A model generated the notes under the pieces. The model made no database searches, was not told the origin of the DNA, and saw only the letters and a program-made list of their open reading frames with translations. DNA of 64,000 nucleotides from Rhodospirillales bacterium. GTDB taxonomy: Bacteria > Pseudomonadota > Alphaproteobacteria > Rhodospirillales > Casp-alpha2. Positions 52,216 to 61,444 of the stretch are shown piece after piece (the first letter of the stretch is position 1; every line of letters begins with the position of its first letter). The position numbers and the translations under genes are program-made. The DNA lies in contig JABJGO010000069.1 in assembly GCA_018662225.1 (NCBI GenBank), forward strand, positions 1 to 64,000. The letters are read 5' to 3'.

Positions 52216-52974
52216 GTGGCCAGTCTTAAAGCCGTTACCTTTGACTTGTGGGAAACATTGATCGCCGATGATTCTGATGAACCTCGGCGTAAGGAAATGG
52301 GGCTGCGTACCAAGTATGACGAGCGCCGCCATATTTTGTGGGAAGCCCTGAACGCGGTTGAGCCGATCTCACAGGAATCAGCCTATCAGGCTTATAGCGT
52401 GGCTGACGCCGCGTTTATCAATCTGTGGCAGGGACATTCCGTTACGTGGTGGCTGGAAGAACGCGTCGATGTGATTCTCAAAGGTCTTGATCGCACGTTG
52501 CCGGCTGATGCCAAGCAAGGCGTCATCGATGCCCTTGGCGCACTGGAGGTTGACGTGCCGCCTGACGCGATTGAGGGCGCGCGCGATTGCCTTGCCGATC
52601 TGGCCGGTCGCTACAAGCTGTGCATCGCATCCGATACCATCGTCACGCCAGGTACTGGTCTACGTCAGCTTCTCGACGGTCATGGCTTGAAAGAGTTCTT
52701 TTCCGGCTTCGCGTTTTCTGATGAAGCAGGCCATTCCAAACCGCACCGGGACATGTTTGATTCCGCGTCGTCCCAACTGGGCATTCCGCTGAACGAAATG
52801 GTGCATATTGGTGACCGTGATCATAACGACGTAAAGGGCCCACAAGCCCTTGGCATGAAGGCAGTTTTGTTTACGGCGACGCGAGCCCATGACAAGGATA
52901 TCACCTCAGCCGACGCAATCTGCGAGCGCCATGTGGACTTGCCGGGTATCATTGATCAACTGGCAGCAAGCTAA
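52216..52974 (+). CDS. HAD-superfamily hydrolase
   Basis: 252 aa from GTG 52216, with CAGGAG 7 nt upstream. Motif I is VTFDLWETL; the usual second Asp is replaced by Trp, a variant common in one HAD branch and affecting the acid-base step. Motif II is CIASDT and motif IV is IGDRDHNDVKGPQALGM. The cap domain lies between residues about 20 and 120. It precedes the two amidotransferase genes by 14 nt, so a joint pathway is likely. The substrate is unknown. Confidence 0.82.
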   Translation: MASLKAVTFDLWETLIADDSDEPRRKEMGLRTKYDERRHILWEALNAVEPISQESAYQAYSVADAAFINLWQGHSVTWWLEERVDVILKGLDRTLPADAKQGVIDALGALEVDVPPDAIEGARDCLADLAGRYKLCIASDTIVTPGTGLRQLLDGHGLKEFFSGFAFSDEAGHSKPHRDMFDSASSQLGIPLNEMVHIGDRDHNDVKGPQALGMKAVLFTATRAHDKDITSADAICERHVDLPGIIDQLAAS

Positions 52975-52988
52975 AACCGGAGGGCACC

Positions 52989-53852
52989 ATGGCATTGAAT
53001 CCAAGATTTCTGGTTATTGACGGATACACCAAGTCCGCTCGTGATGAGCTTGAGGCGGGCGGTGCTACGTCTGCGGGTGTGCAGTATCAGAACATGCTGA
53101 TCCATCACGCGCCGGGCGCAAGCGTGGATATAATCTATCCCTGTGACGTGGGCGACGATTTACCTTCCGGCACGGATCTCGCAAGTTATGACGGCATTGC
53201 GTGGACCGGATGCAGCTTGTGTGTGTTCGAAGATAAACCCGAGGTCCGGGCTCAGATCGAATTGGCCCGCGCGGCGTTTCGGGTACAGGTGCCAGGTTTT
53301 GGCAGCTGCTGGGCGGCTCAAATTGCCGTTGTTGCCGCTGGCGGCCTTGTTCAGGCCAACCCCAATGGCCGGGAAATGGGCTTTGCGCGGAAAATTCAGC
53401 TGACACCGGAAGGTCTCGGCCATCCTATGTATGCCGGTAAGCCCGGTGTGTTTGATGCCTATATCAGCCACGTTGACGAAATCACTCATTTGCCCGCAGG
53501 CGCCATCAGCCTCAGCGGTAACGCGTTCACGGCAATTCAGTCCGTGTCGGTTATACACGAGGGCGGCGTGTTCTGGGGGCTACAATATCACCCCGAATAT
53601 GACCTGCGCGAGATGGCGCGTCTGACCTGGTGCCGGATTGAAAAGCTTATGGAGCTGGGTTTCTTCAATTCCCGTGAGGCCGGGGAAGAGCACGTTCGTC
53701 TGTTGGAAACCTTGCATCAGGACCCATCACGGACCGACGTCGCGTGGTTGCTTGGGGTTGATGATGACATCCTGAACCGTGATGTGCGTCAGCTGGAAGT
53801 GAAGAACTGGATCGACCAGCTCGTCATCCCCACCATGATGAAGCGTCGTTAG
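52989..53852 (+). CDS. Class I glutamine amidotransferase-like protein, copy 1
   Basis: 287 aa. The nucleophile is Cys107 in GFGSCWAAQ and the His/Glu pair is H201-P-E203 in LQYHPEYD. The stand-alone domain has a C-terminal extension (about 215-287) beyond the usual fold. It would hydrolyse glutamine, or act on a gamma-glutamyl compound as PuuD-type enzymes do. It has a Shine-Dalgarno (GGAGGG) and lies 14 nt after the HAD gene. The adjacent gene is a same-length homologue, indicating an old tandem duplication. Confidence 0.85.
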   Translation: MALNPRFLVIDGYTKSARDELEAGGATSAGVQYQNMLIHHAPGASVDIIYPCDVGDDLPSGTDLASYDGIAWTGCSLCVFEDKPEVRAQIELARAAFRVQVPGFGSCWAAQIAVVAAGGLVQANPNGREMGFARKIQLTPEGLGHPMYAGKPGVFDAYISHVDEITHLPAGAISLSGNAFTAIQSVSVIHEGGVFWGLQYHPEYDLREMARLTWCRIEKLMELGFFNSREAGEEHVRLLETLHQDPSRTDVAWLLGVDDDILNRDVRQLEVKNWIDQLVIPTMMKRR

Positions 53853-53860
53853 GACCTGAT

Positions 53861-54724
53861 TTGTCGAACAATCCTCATATCCTGCTTCTGGAAGCAAACC
53901 CGGCGGTCAATTGCGATAGGGCTGTATCCTTCGGCGCGGTTGCGGCAGGTGAACGTTATGCCATCTCGCTGCGCAGCGCATGCCCCGAAATCCAGATCAC
54001 CAAGGCGTATGGGGCTGATTTGGACAAGGTCTTACCCAGCGGTGTGGAACTGGCGGCTTATGATGGTGTGGTTATTGGTGGGTCAGGTTTACATGCTTAT
54101 CACTCAGATGAGAACGTAACCCGCCAGATTGAATTTGCACGATCTGCGTTTGAAGCGGGTGTTCCCATTTTGGGTAGTTGCTGGGGGTTGCAAATTTCTG
54201 TTCTGGCCGCCGGTGGTGTTGTGCGGCCCTCACCTTTCGGTCGTGAAGTTGGCATTGGCCGAAAAATCACCCTTACACCTGAAGGCTCAGGCCATCCGTT
54301 ATTTGCGGGTAAGTCATCGGTATTTGATTCGCCCTGCATCCACCTGGATGAAGTCACGCATGTGCCCTCAGGCGGTACCGTGCTGGCCACGAACCGGCAT
54401 ACCCGGATACAGGCATTGTCATTCCAGCACTGTGGTACTGATTTCTGGGGGGTTCAGTATCACCCGGAATTCAATCTGTTTCACTTGAGCCGCCTGAACA
54501 CTATGTACGGCGAGATGATGGTAGAAGGCGGTTATCATCAGGATCTGGACGCCGTCACCAGGCATTCGGGCGAAATGGAGACCCTGGCCGCAGACCATAC
54601 CCGATCTGATCTGGCCTGGAAGCTGGGCCTGGATCAGGACGTTCTCAGCGACGAAATCCGTACGCTGGAAATTCGGAACTGGATTGAGTTAAAAGTCATG
54701 GCGCGTAAAGCGGCCAGAGCGTAA
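53861..54724 (+). CDS. Class I glutamine amidotransferase-like protein, copy 2
   Basis: 287 aa from a TTG start 8 nt after copy 1. Cys107 (GSCWGLQ) and the YHPEFN pair are retained, so both copies look catalytically competent. The two proteins share FGREVG/NGREMG, LTPEG-GHP, HLDEVTH/HVDEITH and the C-terminal ELK/VKNWI-like end, but differ widely elsewhere, so the duplication is not recent. They may form a heteromer or have split substrates. Confidence 0.84.
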   Translation: MSNNPHILLLEANPAVNCDRAVSFGAVAAGERYAISLRSACPEIQITKAYGADLDKVLPSGVELAAYDGVVIGGSGLHAYHSDENVTRQIEFARSAFEAGVPILGSCWGLQISVLAAGGVVRPSPFGREVGIGRKITLTPEGSGHPLFAGKSSVFDSPCIHLDEVTHVPSGGTVLATNRHTRIQALSFQHCGTDFWGVQYHPEFNLFHLSRLNTMYGEMMVEGGYHQDLDAVTRHSGEMETLAADHTRSDLAWKLGLDQDVLSDEIRTLEIRNWIELKVMARKAARA

Positions 54725-54756
54725 TCAGAGCGAAATCAGAGGTTAGCTCGCACGGA

Positions 54757-55899
54757 TTACTGATCCGTAACGCAGCGAACAGTCCATTTATTCATTTCAT
54801 GAACAGTGAATTCCTTAGGGCCATATGGGCCGGGTACGCTGGCCGGTGATCGCAGTCCCTGTTGCTGAACCGGACCGATGGCGTTGTCTTCTTCAATGCC
54901 GGTGATCCAGCGGTGGAAGTATTTTTGCGACTCAGCCTCGAAACTGTCCAGTGCCACGGTACCGGATGGGAAACAGAATGCCACCCGCACCTGGGTCTGT
55001 TCGGGTGAGACGGGGTGAAAGGTCACACACCACATGGAATCCTGGGAGCACGCGAACTGGGTGTTTGGATACAGCATGGTGAAGTAGGTACCATCATCGG
55101 TCGGTGAATTGAGCGTGGCGATGTGTGGAAGAACCGAAGTTTCACCCGGCAATATAGATAACGACGTTTCACTGGCAATAAACAGGGCACACCACCGGCC
55201 CAAAGTTTCAACCGGTACTGAGTGCTGCTGGCCCAAAGAATTCGAGTGCACGACGCCTGTGTGATATTCTTCAAGAGCATTCTCGGCGAGAACTTTCCAG
55301 TTACACGCGATGTCATAGGTTTCGCGCCGTACAACCCGCATGGCGCCAAAATCATGGCCTTCGAAACGTGATGTAAAATCACCCAGATAGTCCGTCAGTG
55401 CGGGTAGCTCGCCATTTGAGGTGACCCACATAAAGCCACCATATTGTTCCACCCGGAATGGAATTAGCCCCCAGTCTTCTTTGCAAAATTCAGGCATTTC
55501 TTCCATGGCCGGTGCGCCCCGTAAATTACCTGAATGCTCGTACGTCCAGGCGTGATAGGGGCAAACAATCGTTGCGCAATGGCCTTGGCCGTTTTCAAGT
55601 AATCGCGCACCACGGTGTCGGCATGTGTTGGCAAACGACCGGATTTCTCCGTCTTTGCCGCGAATGACGATCACCGGTCCAATAACCAAATCCACGGCGA
55701 TATATTGTCCGGGTTCCGCAATCTCGCTTTCGTGACCGATGAAATGCCAGTTGGAATGGAAACACCGTTCCATTTCACGCTGAAAGAACGAAGCGTCGGT
55801 ATAACACCAGGCGGGTAGGGTTCGCGCAGAACCGAAATCTGCCAGCGTTTCTGCGTAATGCGCGGGGTCGAATAAATCGTCCATTTCTGAAGCGCTCAT
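54757..55899 (-). CDS. Rieske-type ring-hydroxylating/N-demethylating oxygenase, alpha subunit
   Basis: About 380 aa from ATG 55899; frames reach GTG 55974, but the conserved part begins about 25 residues before ARTLPAW. Rieske ligands are C93-x-H95 (CRHRG) and C113-x2-H116 (CPYHAW). The mononuclear iron pair lies in EEYHTGVVHSN. Relatives include glycine-betaine, stachydrine and carnitine oxygenases as well as aromatic dioxygenases. No reductase is nearby. Divergent from the sigma-54-driven amidinohydrolase gene, it points to N-methylated substrates, which is inference. Confidence 0.85.
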   Translation of the reverse strand: MSASEMDDLFDPAHYAETLADFGSARTLPAWCYTDASFFQREMERCFHSNWHFIGHESEIAEPGQYIAVDLVIGPVIVIRGKDGEIRSFANTCRHRGARLLENGQGHCATIVCPYHAWTYEHSGNLRGAPAMEEMPEFCKEDWGLIPFRVEQYGGFMWVTSNGELPALTDYLGDFTSRFEGHDFGAMRVVRRETYDIACNWKVLAENALEEYHTGVVHSNSLGQQHSVPVETLGRWCALFIASETSLSILPGETSVLPHIATLNSPTDDGTYFTMLYPNTQFACSQDSMWCVTFHPVSPEQTQVRVAFCFPSGTVALDSFEAESQKYFHRWITGIEEDNAIGPVQQQGLRSPASVPGPYGPKEFTVHEMNKWTVRCVTDQ

Positions 55900-56109
55900 G
55901 AGGTTAGCTTTCTCGCTGTATGTCACCATGTGTTCGTATAAGTGACGGTATTTCGGCATCGGGCATCTGTCCACTCCTCATGGAGAAATCAGGTAAGAAT
56001 TGACTGGTAAAGCGACCATCGCAGCGCGATTAATTTGAGGGCCGACATTATCAATACGAGAACATTCTCGAAGTGGGGCGTCAGAACGGGAAATCTTGTC
56101 ATCTTAATG

Positions 56110-56125
56110 TAAGGTGAACACCTTA
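56110..56125. promoter_or_regulatory. Inverted repeat upstream of the sigma-54 promoter
   Basis: TAAGGTG-AA-CACCTTA, a perfect palindrome centred 38 bases before the -24 element. It is an operator candidate; activators of sigma-54 usually bind farther upstream, so it may serve a repressor or IHF-independent activator. Confidence 0.4.
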
Positions 56126-56154
56126 AGTCATTGAAATAAAAGGATTGTCATTTC

Positions 56155-56171
56155 TGGCACGTTCGTTGCAT
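56155..56171 (+). promoter_or_regulatory. Sigma-54 (RpoN) promoter
   Basis: TGGCAC-GTTCG-TTGCAT matches the consensus TGGCAC-N5-TTGCW at every position, with GG and GC exactly 12 bases apart. It points to the amidinohydrolase gene. The predicted start near 56182 gives a leader of about 185 bases, which includes a small hairpin CCGAT-ACGTTA-ATCGG (56207-56222). Confidence 0.8.
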
Positions 56172-56365
56172 TATATATTGTACAAACAGTTTTCTGTTTA
56201 CGGGTGCCGATACGTTAATCGGTGCGGGTTCGAGGCAGTAAGTAGAAGTCTCGGGTAATAAGCAGGTGGTTTTGACTCTCCCCCGCGCTTGCCTGCCAGG
56301 ACCTGTTTCTCTCCCTCCCCTAAAAACTGGTGTTTGTCGTTGATACGGGTTGCTATAACCAATCA

Positions 56366-57238
56366 ATGACAAACACACATTTTAATGAATACGGTGAAAT
56401 CCGTTCGGTTGTCCTCCGCCACGCGCGGGATGCCTTTGGCTCGTCGGCCAGAATCGATTTACAGTGGCAGGACCTGAATTACCTTTCCAAACCTGATGCC
56501 AATACCGCTGTGCAGGAATATGAGACCTTTTCTTCGCTGGTGTCTTCGTCCGGGGCCCAGGTTCATTACCTGCCCGCTGATGATGCTTTGACGCTGGATG
56601 GCATCTACGTGCGCGATGCGGCCTTCCCGGTACCGGGTGGCATGGTTATGTGCAATATGGGTAAGCCTGCCCGTTCGGGCGAGCCATCGGCAATGGCGGC
56701 ACAACTGGACGAACTCGGCATCCCGGTCAAGGGGTTCATTGAAGGTGAGGGACGGCTTGAAGGCGGTGACGTATTCTGGCTGGATGATGAAACCGTTGTG
56801 GTGGGGGAAGGCTATAGAACCAACGCAGAAGGTATCCGACAATTGGGTGCATTTCTGGGGCCCGATATCGAGCTTAAGGTCGTGCCGTTACCCCACTGGG
56901 TAGGCCCGTCCGATGTGTTTCATTTGATGTCCATGATCAGCACCATTGATAAGGACCTGGCCGTGGTCTATTCGCGTACCATGCCGGTGCCGTTCCGGAA
57001 CTGGTTGCTGGACCGCGGATTGGAATTGATTGAAGTGCCCGATGAAGAATTCGATTCCATGGGCTGTAATGTGTTGGCCATTCGGCCGCGCGAAGTCGTG
57101 GTGGTTCCGGGCAACCCGGTAACGAAGGAACGCCTGATTGCCGCTGGTGTCACCGTGCACGAATATGCCGGTGATCATATCAGCCTGAAAGGCTTGGGCG
57201 GCCCAACGTGTCTGAGCCGCCCATTAGTTCGGGCCTAA
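56366..57238 (+). CDS. Amidinohydrolase/DDAH-like protein of the arginine-deiminase superfamily
   Basis: 290 aa from ATG 56366. Motifs: YVRDAAFPVPGGMVM (substrate Asp), EGRLEGGDVFWLDD (the GG-D segment), SDVFHLMS (catalytic His) and the C-terminal nucleophile Cys in GGPTCLSRPL. DDAH-type enzymes hydrolyse methylated arginines; relatives act on other guanidino compounds. Transcription from a perfect sigma-54 promoter suggests nitrogen-limited or substrate-induced expression. It ends convergently with the alcohol dehydrogenase gene, the stop codons overlapping. Confidence 0.82.
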   Translation: MTNTHFNEYGEIRSVVLRHARDAFGSSARIDLQWQDLNYLSKPDANTAVQEYETFSSLVSSSGAQVHYLPADDALTLDGIYVRDAAFPVPGGMVMCNMGKPARSGEPSAMAAQLDELGIPVKGFIEGEGRLEGGDVFWLDDETVVVGEGYRTNAEGIRQLGAFLGPDIELKVVPLPHWVGPSDVFHLMSMISTIDKDLAVVYSRTMPVPFRNWLLDRGLELIEVPDEEFDSMGCNVLAIRPREVVVVPGNPVTKERLIAAGVTVHEYAGDHISLKGLGGPTCLSRPLVRA

Positions 57239-58404
57239 AGATCCAGGCTGCCTTCCATCGAAGCGGCCAAAATTTTGTACATCTCGGCTTTGCCCGCCTT
57301 GACCGGATTGCCACCTGTTGATGGATCGGCTTCGGCCTTTTCGGCAACCTCGTCCATGCGGTCTTCGGTGACACCCAGCTCTGCGGCTGTATGGGGTACG
57401 TTGAACTCAGCCCGCAAATCCATGACCCAATCCAGCATGCCGTCGAATGATGCGTCGGCCAAGCCGATGAAGCTGGCCACGCGGCCCATCTTTTCGTCAA
57501 TAGCCGGGCGGTTGAACATCATCACATAGGGCATGAAGACGGCATTGGTGAGGCCGTGGTGGGTATCGAAAATAGCCCCCACGGGGTGGGATAGAGAGTG
57601 AACCGCCCCTAAACCTTTCTGAAATGCCGTGGCACCCATGGCGGCCGCGGCCATCATATGGCTGCGCGCTTCCAGGTCTGATCCGTCTTTGACGGCTTTC
57701 GGTAACCAGTCATGGATAAGGCGCAATCCTTCGACGGCAACGCCTTCTGCCATGGGGTGGTAACCGGGTGCGCTGTAGGCTTCCAGACAATGCGCCAACG
57801 CGTCCATACCGGTGGCTGCCGTGATATGCGCAGGTAATCCGGCGACCAGTGCCGGATCACAGATCACAATGCTGGGCACCATGGTGGGGTGGAAGATAAT
57901 CAGTTTATTGTGGGTTTCTTCGTTGGTGATTACGGAGGCTCGGCCCACTTCGGAACCGGTGCCGGATGTCGTCGGTACCGCAATGATGGGCGGTACGGCA
58001 TCCGCATTGACCCGGGTCCAGTTGTCGCCCACATCTTCGAAATCCCAAATGGGCAGGGTTTGACCAACCATCAGGGCTACTGCCTTACCGGCATCAAGGC
58101 CCGATCCACCACCAAAAGCGATAACGCCGTCATGGCCGCCCGCTTTGTAGGCTTCGACACCGGCGCTGATATTCTGGCCGATGGGGTTAGGCTTAATGTC
58201 GCTGAATACATCTGTGGGTATACCGGCGGCTTCGTTTGCGGCAACGGCCTCTTTCACCATGGGCAAGCCTGCTAAACCGGGGTCGGTGACCAGCAGCGGG
58301 CGTTTCATGCCTAGTTCGCGGCAGCTATCGGCCAGTTCTGAAATACGGCCAATGCCAAAACGCATGGCGGTGGGATAATGCCAGTTTCCAACGAGATCAG
58401 TCAT
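57235..58404 (-). CDS. Iron-containing alcohol dehydrogenase
   Basis: 389 aa, group III ADH. The NAD site reads AFGGGSGLDAGKAVAL, and metal ligands lie in AATGMDALAHCLEAYSAPG, GAVHSLSHPVGA and TAIFDTHHGLTNAV-like IFDTHHGLTNA. It interconverts an alcohol and an aldehyde. It lies 14 nt after the aldehyde dehydrogenase gene, so the pair should oxidise one alcohol to its acid. The substrate could be a hydroxy compound from the neighbouring catabolic genes, but nothing in the sequence names it. Confidence 0.9.
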   Translation of the reverse strand: MTDLVGNWHYPTAMRFGIGRISELADSCRELGMKRPLLVTDPGLAGLPMVKEAVAANEAAGIPTDVFSDIKPNPIGQNISAGVEAYKAGGHDGVIAFGGGSGLDAGKAVALMVGQTLPIWDFEDVGDNWTRVNADAVPPIIAVPTTSGTGSEVGRASVITNEETHNKLIIFHPTMVPSIVICDPALVAGLPAHITAATGMDALAHCLEAYSAPGYHPMAEGVAVEGLRLIHDWLPKAVKDGSDLEARSHMMAAAAMGATAFQKGLGAVHSLSHPVGAIFDTHHGLTNAVFMPYVMMFNRPAIDEKMGRVASFIGLADASFDGMLDWVMDLRAEFNVPHTAAELGVTEDRMDEVAEKAEADPSTGGNPVKAGKAEMYKILAASMEGSLDL

Positions 58405-58418
58405 TTCGGGTTCGTTCC

Positions 58419-59810
58419 TTAAAGAGTTGTACGGAGGTGGAAAGATTTAGGTCGGGTCAAATGCTCATAACCCAACGTTGATAAGGTGCAACCGCGCCCG
58501 GAATCTTTGACACCGGTCCAGGCCAACGCCGGGTCCAGATAATCACACCGGTTCATAAACCATGTGCCGGTTTCAATGCGGTCACCAATAGAAATAGCGG
58601 CCTCTACATCGGAGCTCCAGATCGCAGCGGTAAGGCCAAATTCACTGTCGTTCATCAATTGAATGGCTTCTTCGTCCGAAGATACCTTCATGATGCCCAC
58701 CACAGGGCCAAAGCTTTCTTCGCTCATCACCCGCATGGAATGGTTCACATCCACCAACACCTGTGGCGCCAGATAAGGCGAGCCCACTGCATCGGCGGCG
58801 AATGTGGATGCATCCACCAGTGCCTTGGCGCCTTGGCTAACGGCCTCGTCGATTTGTCCGCGAACAAACTGGGCAGCAGATGTTTTAACCAAGGGCCCCA
58901 GATTGGTTTCCGCTTCAAGCGGGTTACCCAGGTTAAACTGGCTTACCAGATCAGCAACGCCGCTGACAAAACCATCATACAGGCTGTCGTGGACATAAAT
59001 GCGTTCAATGCCACAGCACGACTGGCCGGAGTTGAAGAACCCGCCATCTACCAGGTTTTCAATCGCGTGGGCCAGATCAGCATCATGGCGCACGTAAGCG
59101 GGATCTTTGCCGCCTAATTCAAGCCCCACACCGATAAACCGGCCAGCGGCGGCACGTTCCACCATGTTGCCACCGGATACGGAACCAGTGAAGCCGACGA
59201 AATCCACTTCGGGGGCCTGAATGACACGCTCGGTATCGGCGTGGGTCAGATGCAGGTATTGGAATACGCCTTCGGGCATGCCTGCTTTCTGAAACATCTC
59301 AGCGTAGCGTTCCGCACACAATGGCGTCTGGGCAGAATGCTTCAGGATAACGGCATTACCAGCCATGAGGGCAGGAATGATAGCATTTACAGAAGTAAGA
59401 TATGGGAAATTCCATGGTGCGACAATGAAAGCAACACCCAGCGGCACACGGCGAATAAAGCGGGTGAAACCTTCTTTTTCAGGCACGCTGATATCGCCTA
59501 GTGCGGATTCTGCTACGCTGATCATATGGCGGGCGCGTTCTTCTAGGCCGCCAATCTCGCCGGGCGCAGAGCTGATGGGGCGTCCCATCATCCAGCTGAG
59601 TTCTTCAGCAACGCCTTCTTTTGATTCGATAAATCCGTCAATCGCACGACTGCAAATGGCGGCGCGATCAGCAACAGACGTTTGCTGCCACGCAATTTGC
59701 GCCTTTTTGGCGTCTTCCAGTGCTTTCGATATTTGCGCCTCGGTGGCGTAGTTGCGTTCAACATAAACGCTGCCATCAACGGGGCTGATTGTTTTAAGGG
59801 TATCGCTCAT
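58419..59810 (-). CDS. NAD(P)-dependent aldehyde dehydrogenase
   Basis: 463 aa from ATG 59810, after CCAGGAGCC; the frame to 59921 has no conserved residues. The catalytic Glu lies in LELGGKDPAYV and the nucleophilic Cys in NSGQSCCGIERIYV. PWNFPYLTSVNAIIPALMAGN is the coenzyme-site segment. It differs clearly from the phosphonoacetaldehyde dehydrogenase next to it. It is the first gene of a two-gene unit with the iron alcohol dehydrogenase, behind a terminator that closes the phosphonate operon. Confidence 0.9.
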   Translation of the reverse strand: MSDTLKTISPVDGSVYVERNYATEAQISKALEDAKKAQIAWQQTSVADRAAICSRAIDGFIESKEGVAEELSWMMGRPISSAPGEIGGLEERARHMISVAESALGDISVPEKEGFTRFIRRVPLGVAFIVAPWNFPYLTSVNAIIPALMAGNAVILKHSAQTPLCAERYAEMFQKAGMPEGVFQYLHLTHADTERVIQAPEVDFVGFTGSVSGGNMVERAAAGRFIGVGLELGGKDPAYVRHDADLAHAIENLVDGGFFNSGQSCCGIERIYVHDSLYDGFVSGVADLVSQFNLGNPLEAETNLGPLVKTSAAQFVRGQIDEAVSQGAKALVDASTFAADAVGSPYLAPQVLVDVNHSMRVMSEESFGPVVGIMKVSSDEEAIQLMNDSEFGLTAAIWSSDVEAAISIGDRIETGTWFMNRCDYLDPALAWTGVKDSGRGCTLSTLGYEHLTRPKSFHLRTTL

Positions 59811-59924
59811 GGTGGCTCCTGGGGTTTCGTTAAATGTCACGGTTTTGTTGGTTTGTTGGACGTGAGAACTGTCTGCGCCCGCATATTTAAATCTGTTATA
59901 GCGTACCAAACTATGAGGCAAAAG

Positions 59925-59956
59925 AAAGCCCGCGATCAGTCAAGATCACGGGCTTT
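59925..59956 (-). terminator. Intrinsic terminator of the phosphonate operon
   Basis: AAAGCCCG...CGGGCTTT with an inner GATC/GATC pairing and one mismatch. On the minus strand the stem is followed by CTTTT. It lies 46 bases after the phnY stop and stops readthrough into the aldehyde dehydrogenase gene. T-rich sequence on the other flank would allow action in both directions. Confidence 0.75.
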
Positions 59957-59981
59957 TTGTGTTTTTGACGGGAACGATGTT

Positions 59982-60010
59982 ATCCCCATGTCATCCCCAT
60001 GTCATCCCCA
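59982..60010. repeat. 11-bp tandem repeat at the phnY stop codon
   Basis: ATCCCCATGTC occurs twice (59982-59992, 59993-60003) with a third partial unit at 60004-60010. The repeat spans the phnY stop codon (60002-60004), so slippage would change the C-terminus. Confidence 0.8.
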
Positions 60011-61444
60011 GGGAAGAGAGAACGTTTTCACGTTGGTATAGCTCTTCATGGCTTCCACGACGCCTTCCTTGTAGCCCAGGCCAGAATCCTTGATGCCGCC
60101 AAACGGTGACATTTCGATACGATAGCCGGGGACTTCCCATACATTCACGGTGCCGGTTTGAAGTTGGGCGATACATTTCTGGATGTATTCCCAGTTCTGG
60201 GTGCAGATGCCCGATGACAAGCCAAAGGCAGTGGAATTAGCCACTTCGATGGCATCATCGATATCTTTGACGCGGATGATGGGGATGGGCGGGCCGAAGG
60301 TTTCTTCCAGTACCAATTCACAATCAGCGGGGACGTGATCGAGAACGGTGGGTGAGTAAACCGCCCCCTGACGATCGTTGCCGTAAAGCAGCTTGGCGCC
60401 CTTTTCGATGGCGTCATTGACGCGGGCTTCGAACATCTTGGCGGCCCCTTCGTGGACAACCGTGCCCACATCGGTTTCGGGGTCCATAGGATCACCATAT
60501 TTGATCAACTTGGCACGTTTGGTGACCAGTTCGGCAAACTCATCGGCCACACTTTCGACGCACAGGATGCGTTTAACAGCGGTGCAGCGTTGGCCTGAGT
60601 TCTTGGTGGCACCCAGTACGGCCATATCGGCGGCTTTAACCAGATCAGCATCTTCCATGATGATCAGCGGGGCGTTTCCGCCCAGCTCCAACACCGTACG
60701 ACGGTAACCGGCATTCTCAGCAATCATCTTGCCGACCGGAACACCACCGGTGAACGTCACCAGATCGGCATGTTTGTTGGTGATCATTTCCATACCCAAA
60801 TCTTCGGGCAGGCCGGTCACAACCGAAAACATTTCTGGTGGCAGGCCAGCGTCATACAGAATATCAGCTAGCAATAACGCTGTCAGCGGGGTGAGCTCGG
60901 TTGGTTTCAGCACCATGCAGTTGTTGGTGGCGATTGACGGTGCCACTTTGTGTGATGGCATGTTCAACGGGTGGTTAAACGGTGTGATCGCCGAAATCGC
61001 ATTCAGCGGATCACGCGTGGTGAAAATCCGGCGCTGTTTGCCGTGCGGTGTAATGTCGCAGGAGAACGCTTCGCCATCATCGAGGATAGCCAACTGACCG
61101 GCCAACGTGAACACGTCATAGGCGCGGCCTACTTCGTAGATGGAATCCTTTTTACAAATGCCGCATTCAGCGGTGATCAGATCGGAAATCTCTTCTTTAC
61201 GGGATTCGAGAAGCTCGCCCACGGTGAACAGAATTTTCTGACGATCATATCGGGTCAGGGTTGGCTTATAGTTCGCCGCGATCTCGAATGCTTCGCGAAC
61301 CTGTTCCTGCGTGGCACGCGGGGCTGTGCCCACCACGTCGCCGTTATAAGGATTGATGACCTCGAATACGCGGTCTGAATCTACTTTCTTGCCCGCGATG
61401 CGCATGGGCTCGTGCCGGGGGGATGACTGTTGGGTGGCGCTCAT
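60002..61444 (-). CDS. phnY: Phosphonoacetaldehyde dehydrogenase
   Basis: 480 aa aldehyde dehydrogenase. Catalytic Glu lies in [11 protein letters not shown] and Cys in [27 protein letters not shown] and RYDRQKILF are typical of PhnY and glyceraldehyde-3-phosphate-type relatives. It oxidises phosphonoacetaldehyde to phosphonoacetate, the middle step between PhnW and PhnA. Its ATG overlaps the phnA stop by 4 bases. The C-terminus runs into an 11-bp tandem repeat. Confidence 0.92.
   Translation of the reverse strand: MSATQQSSPRHEPMRIAGKKVDSDRVFEVINPYNGDVVGTAPRATQEQVREAFEIAANYKPTLTRYDRQKILFTVGELLESRKEEISDLITAECGICKKDSIYEVGRAYDVFTLAGQLAILDDGEAFSCDITPHGKQRRIFTTRDPLNAISAITPFNHPLNMPSHKVAPSIATNNCMVLKPTELTPLTALLLADILYDAGLPPEMFSVVTGLPEDLGMEMITNKHADLVTFTGGVPVGKMIAENAGYRRTVLELGGNAPLIIMEDADLVKAADMAVLGATKNSGQRCTAVKRILCVESVADEFAELVTKRAKLIKYGDPMDPETDVGTVVHEGAAKMFEARVNDAIEKGAKLLYGNDRQGAVYSPTVLDHVPADCELVLEETFGPPIPIIRVKDIDDAIEVANSTAFGLSSGICTQNWEYIQKCIAQLQTGTVNVWEVPGYRIEMSPFGGIKDSGLGYKEGVVEAMKSYTNVKTFSLPWG

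Noticed and set aside
56172-56365. Guanidine-type riboswitch in the amidinohydrolase leader
   Set aside because: Only one small hairpin (56207-56222) is visible and no guanidine aptamer core could be recognised.
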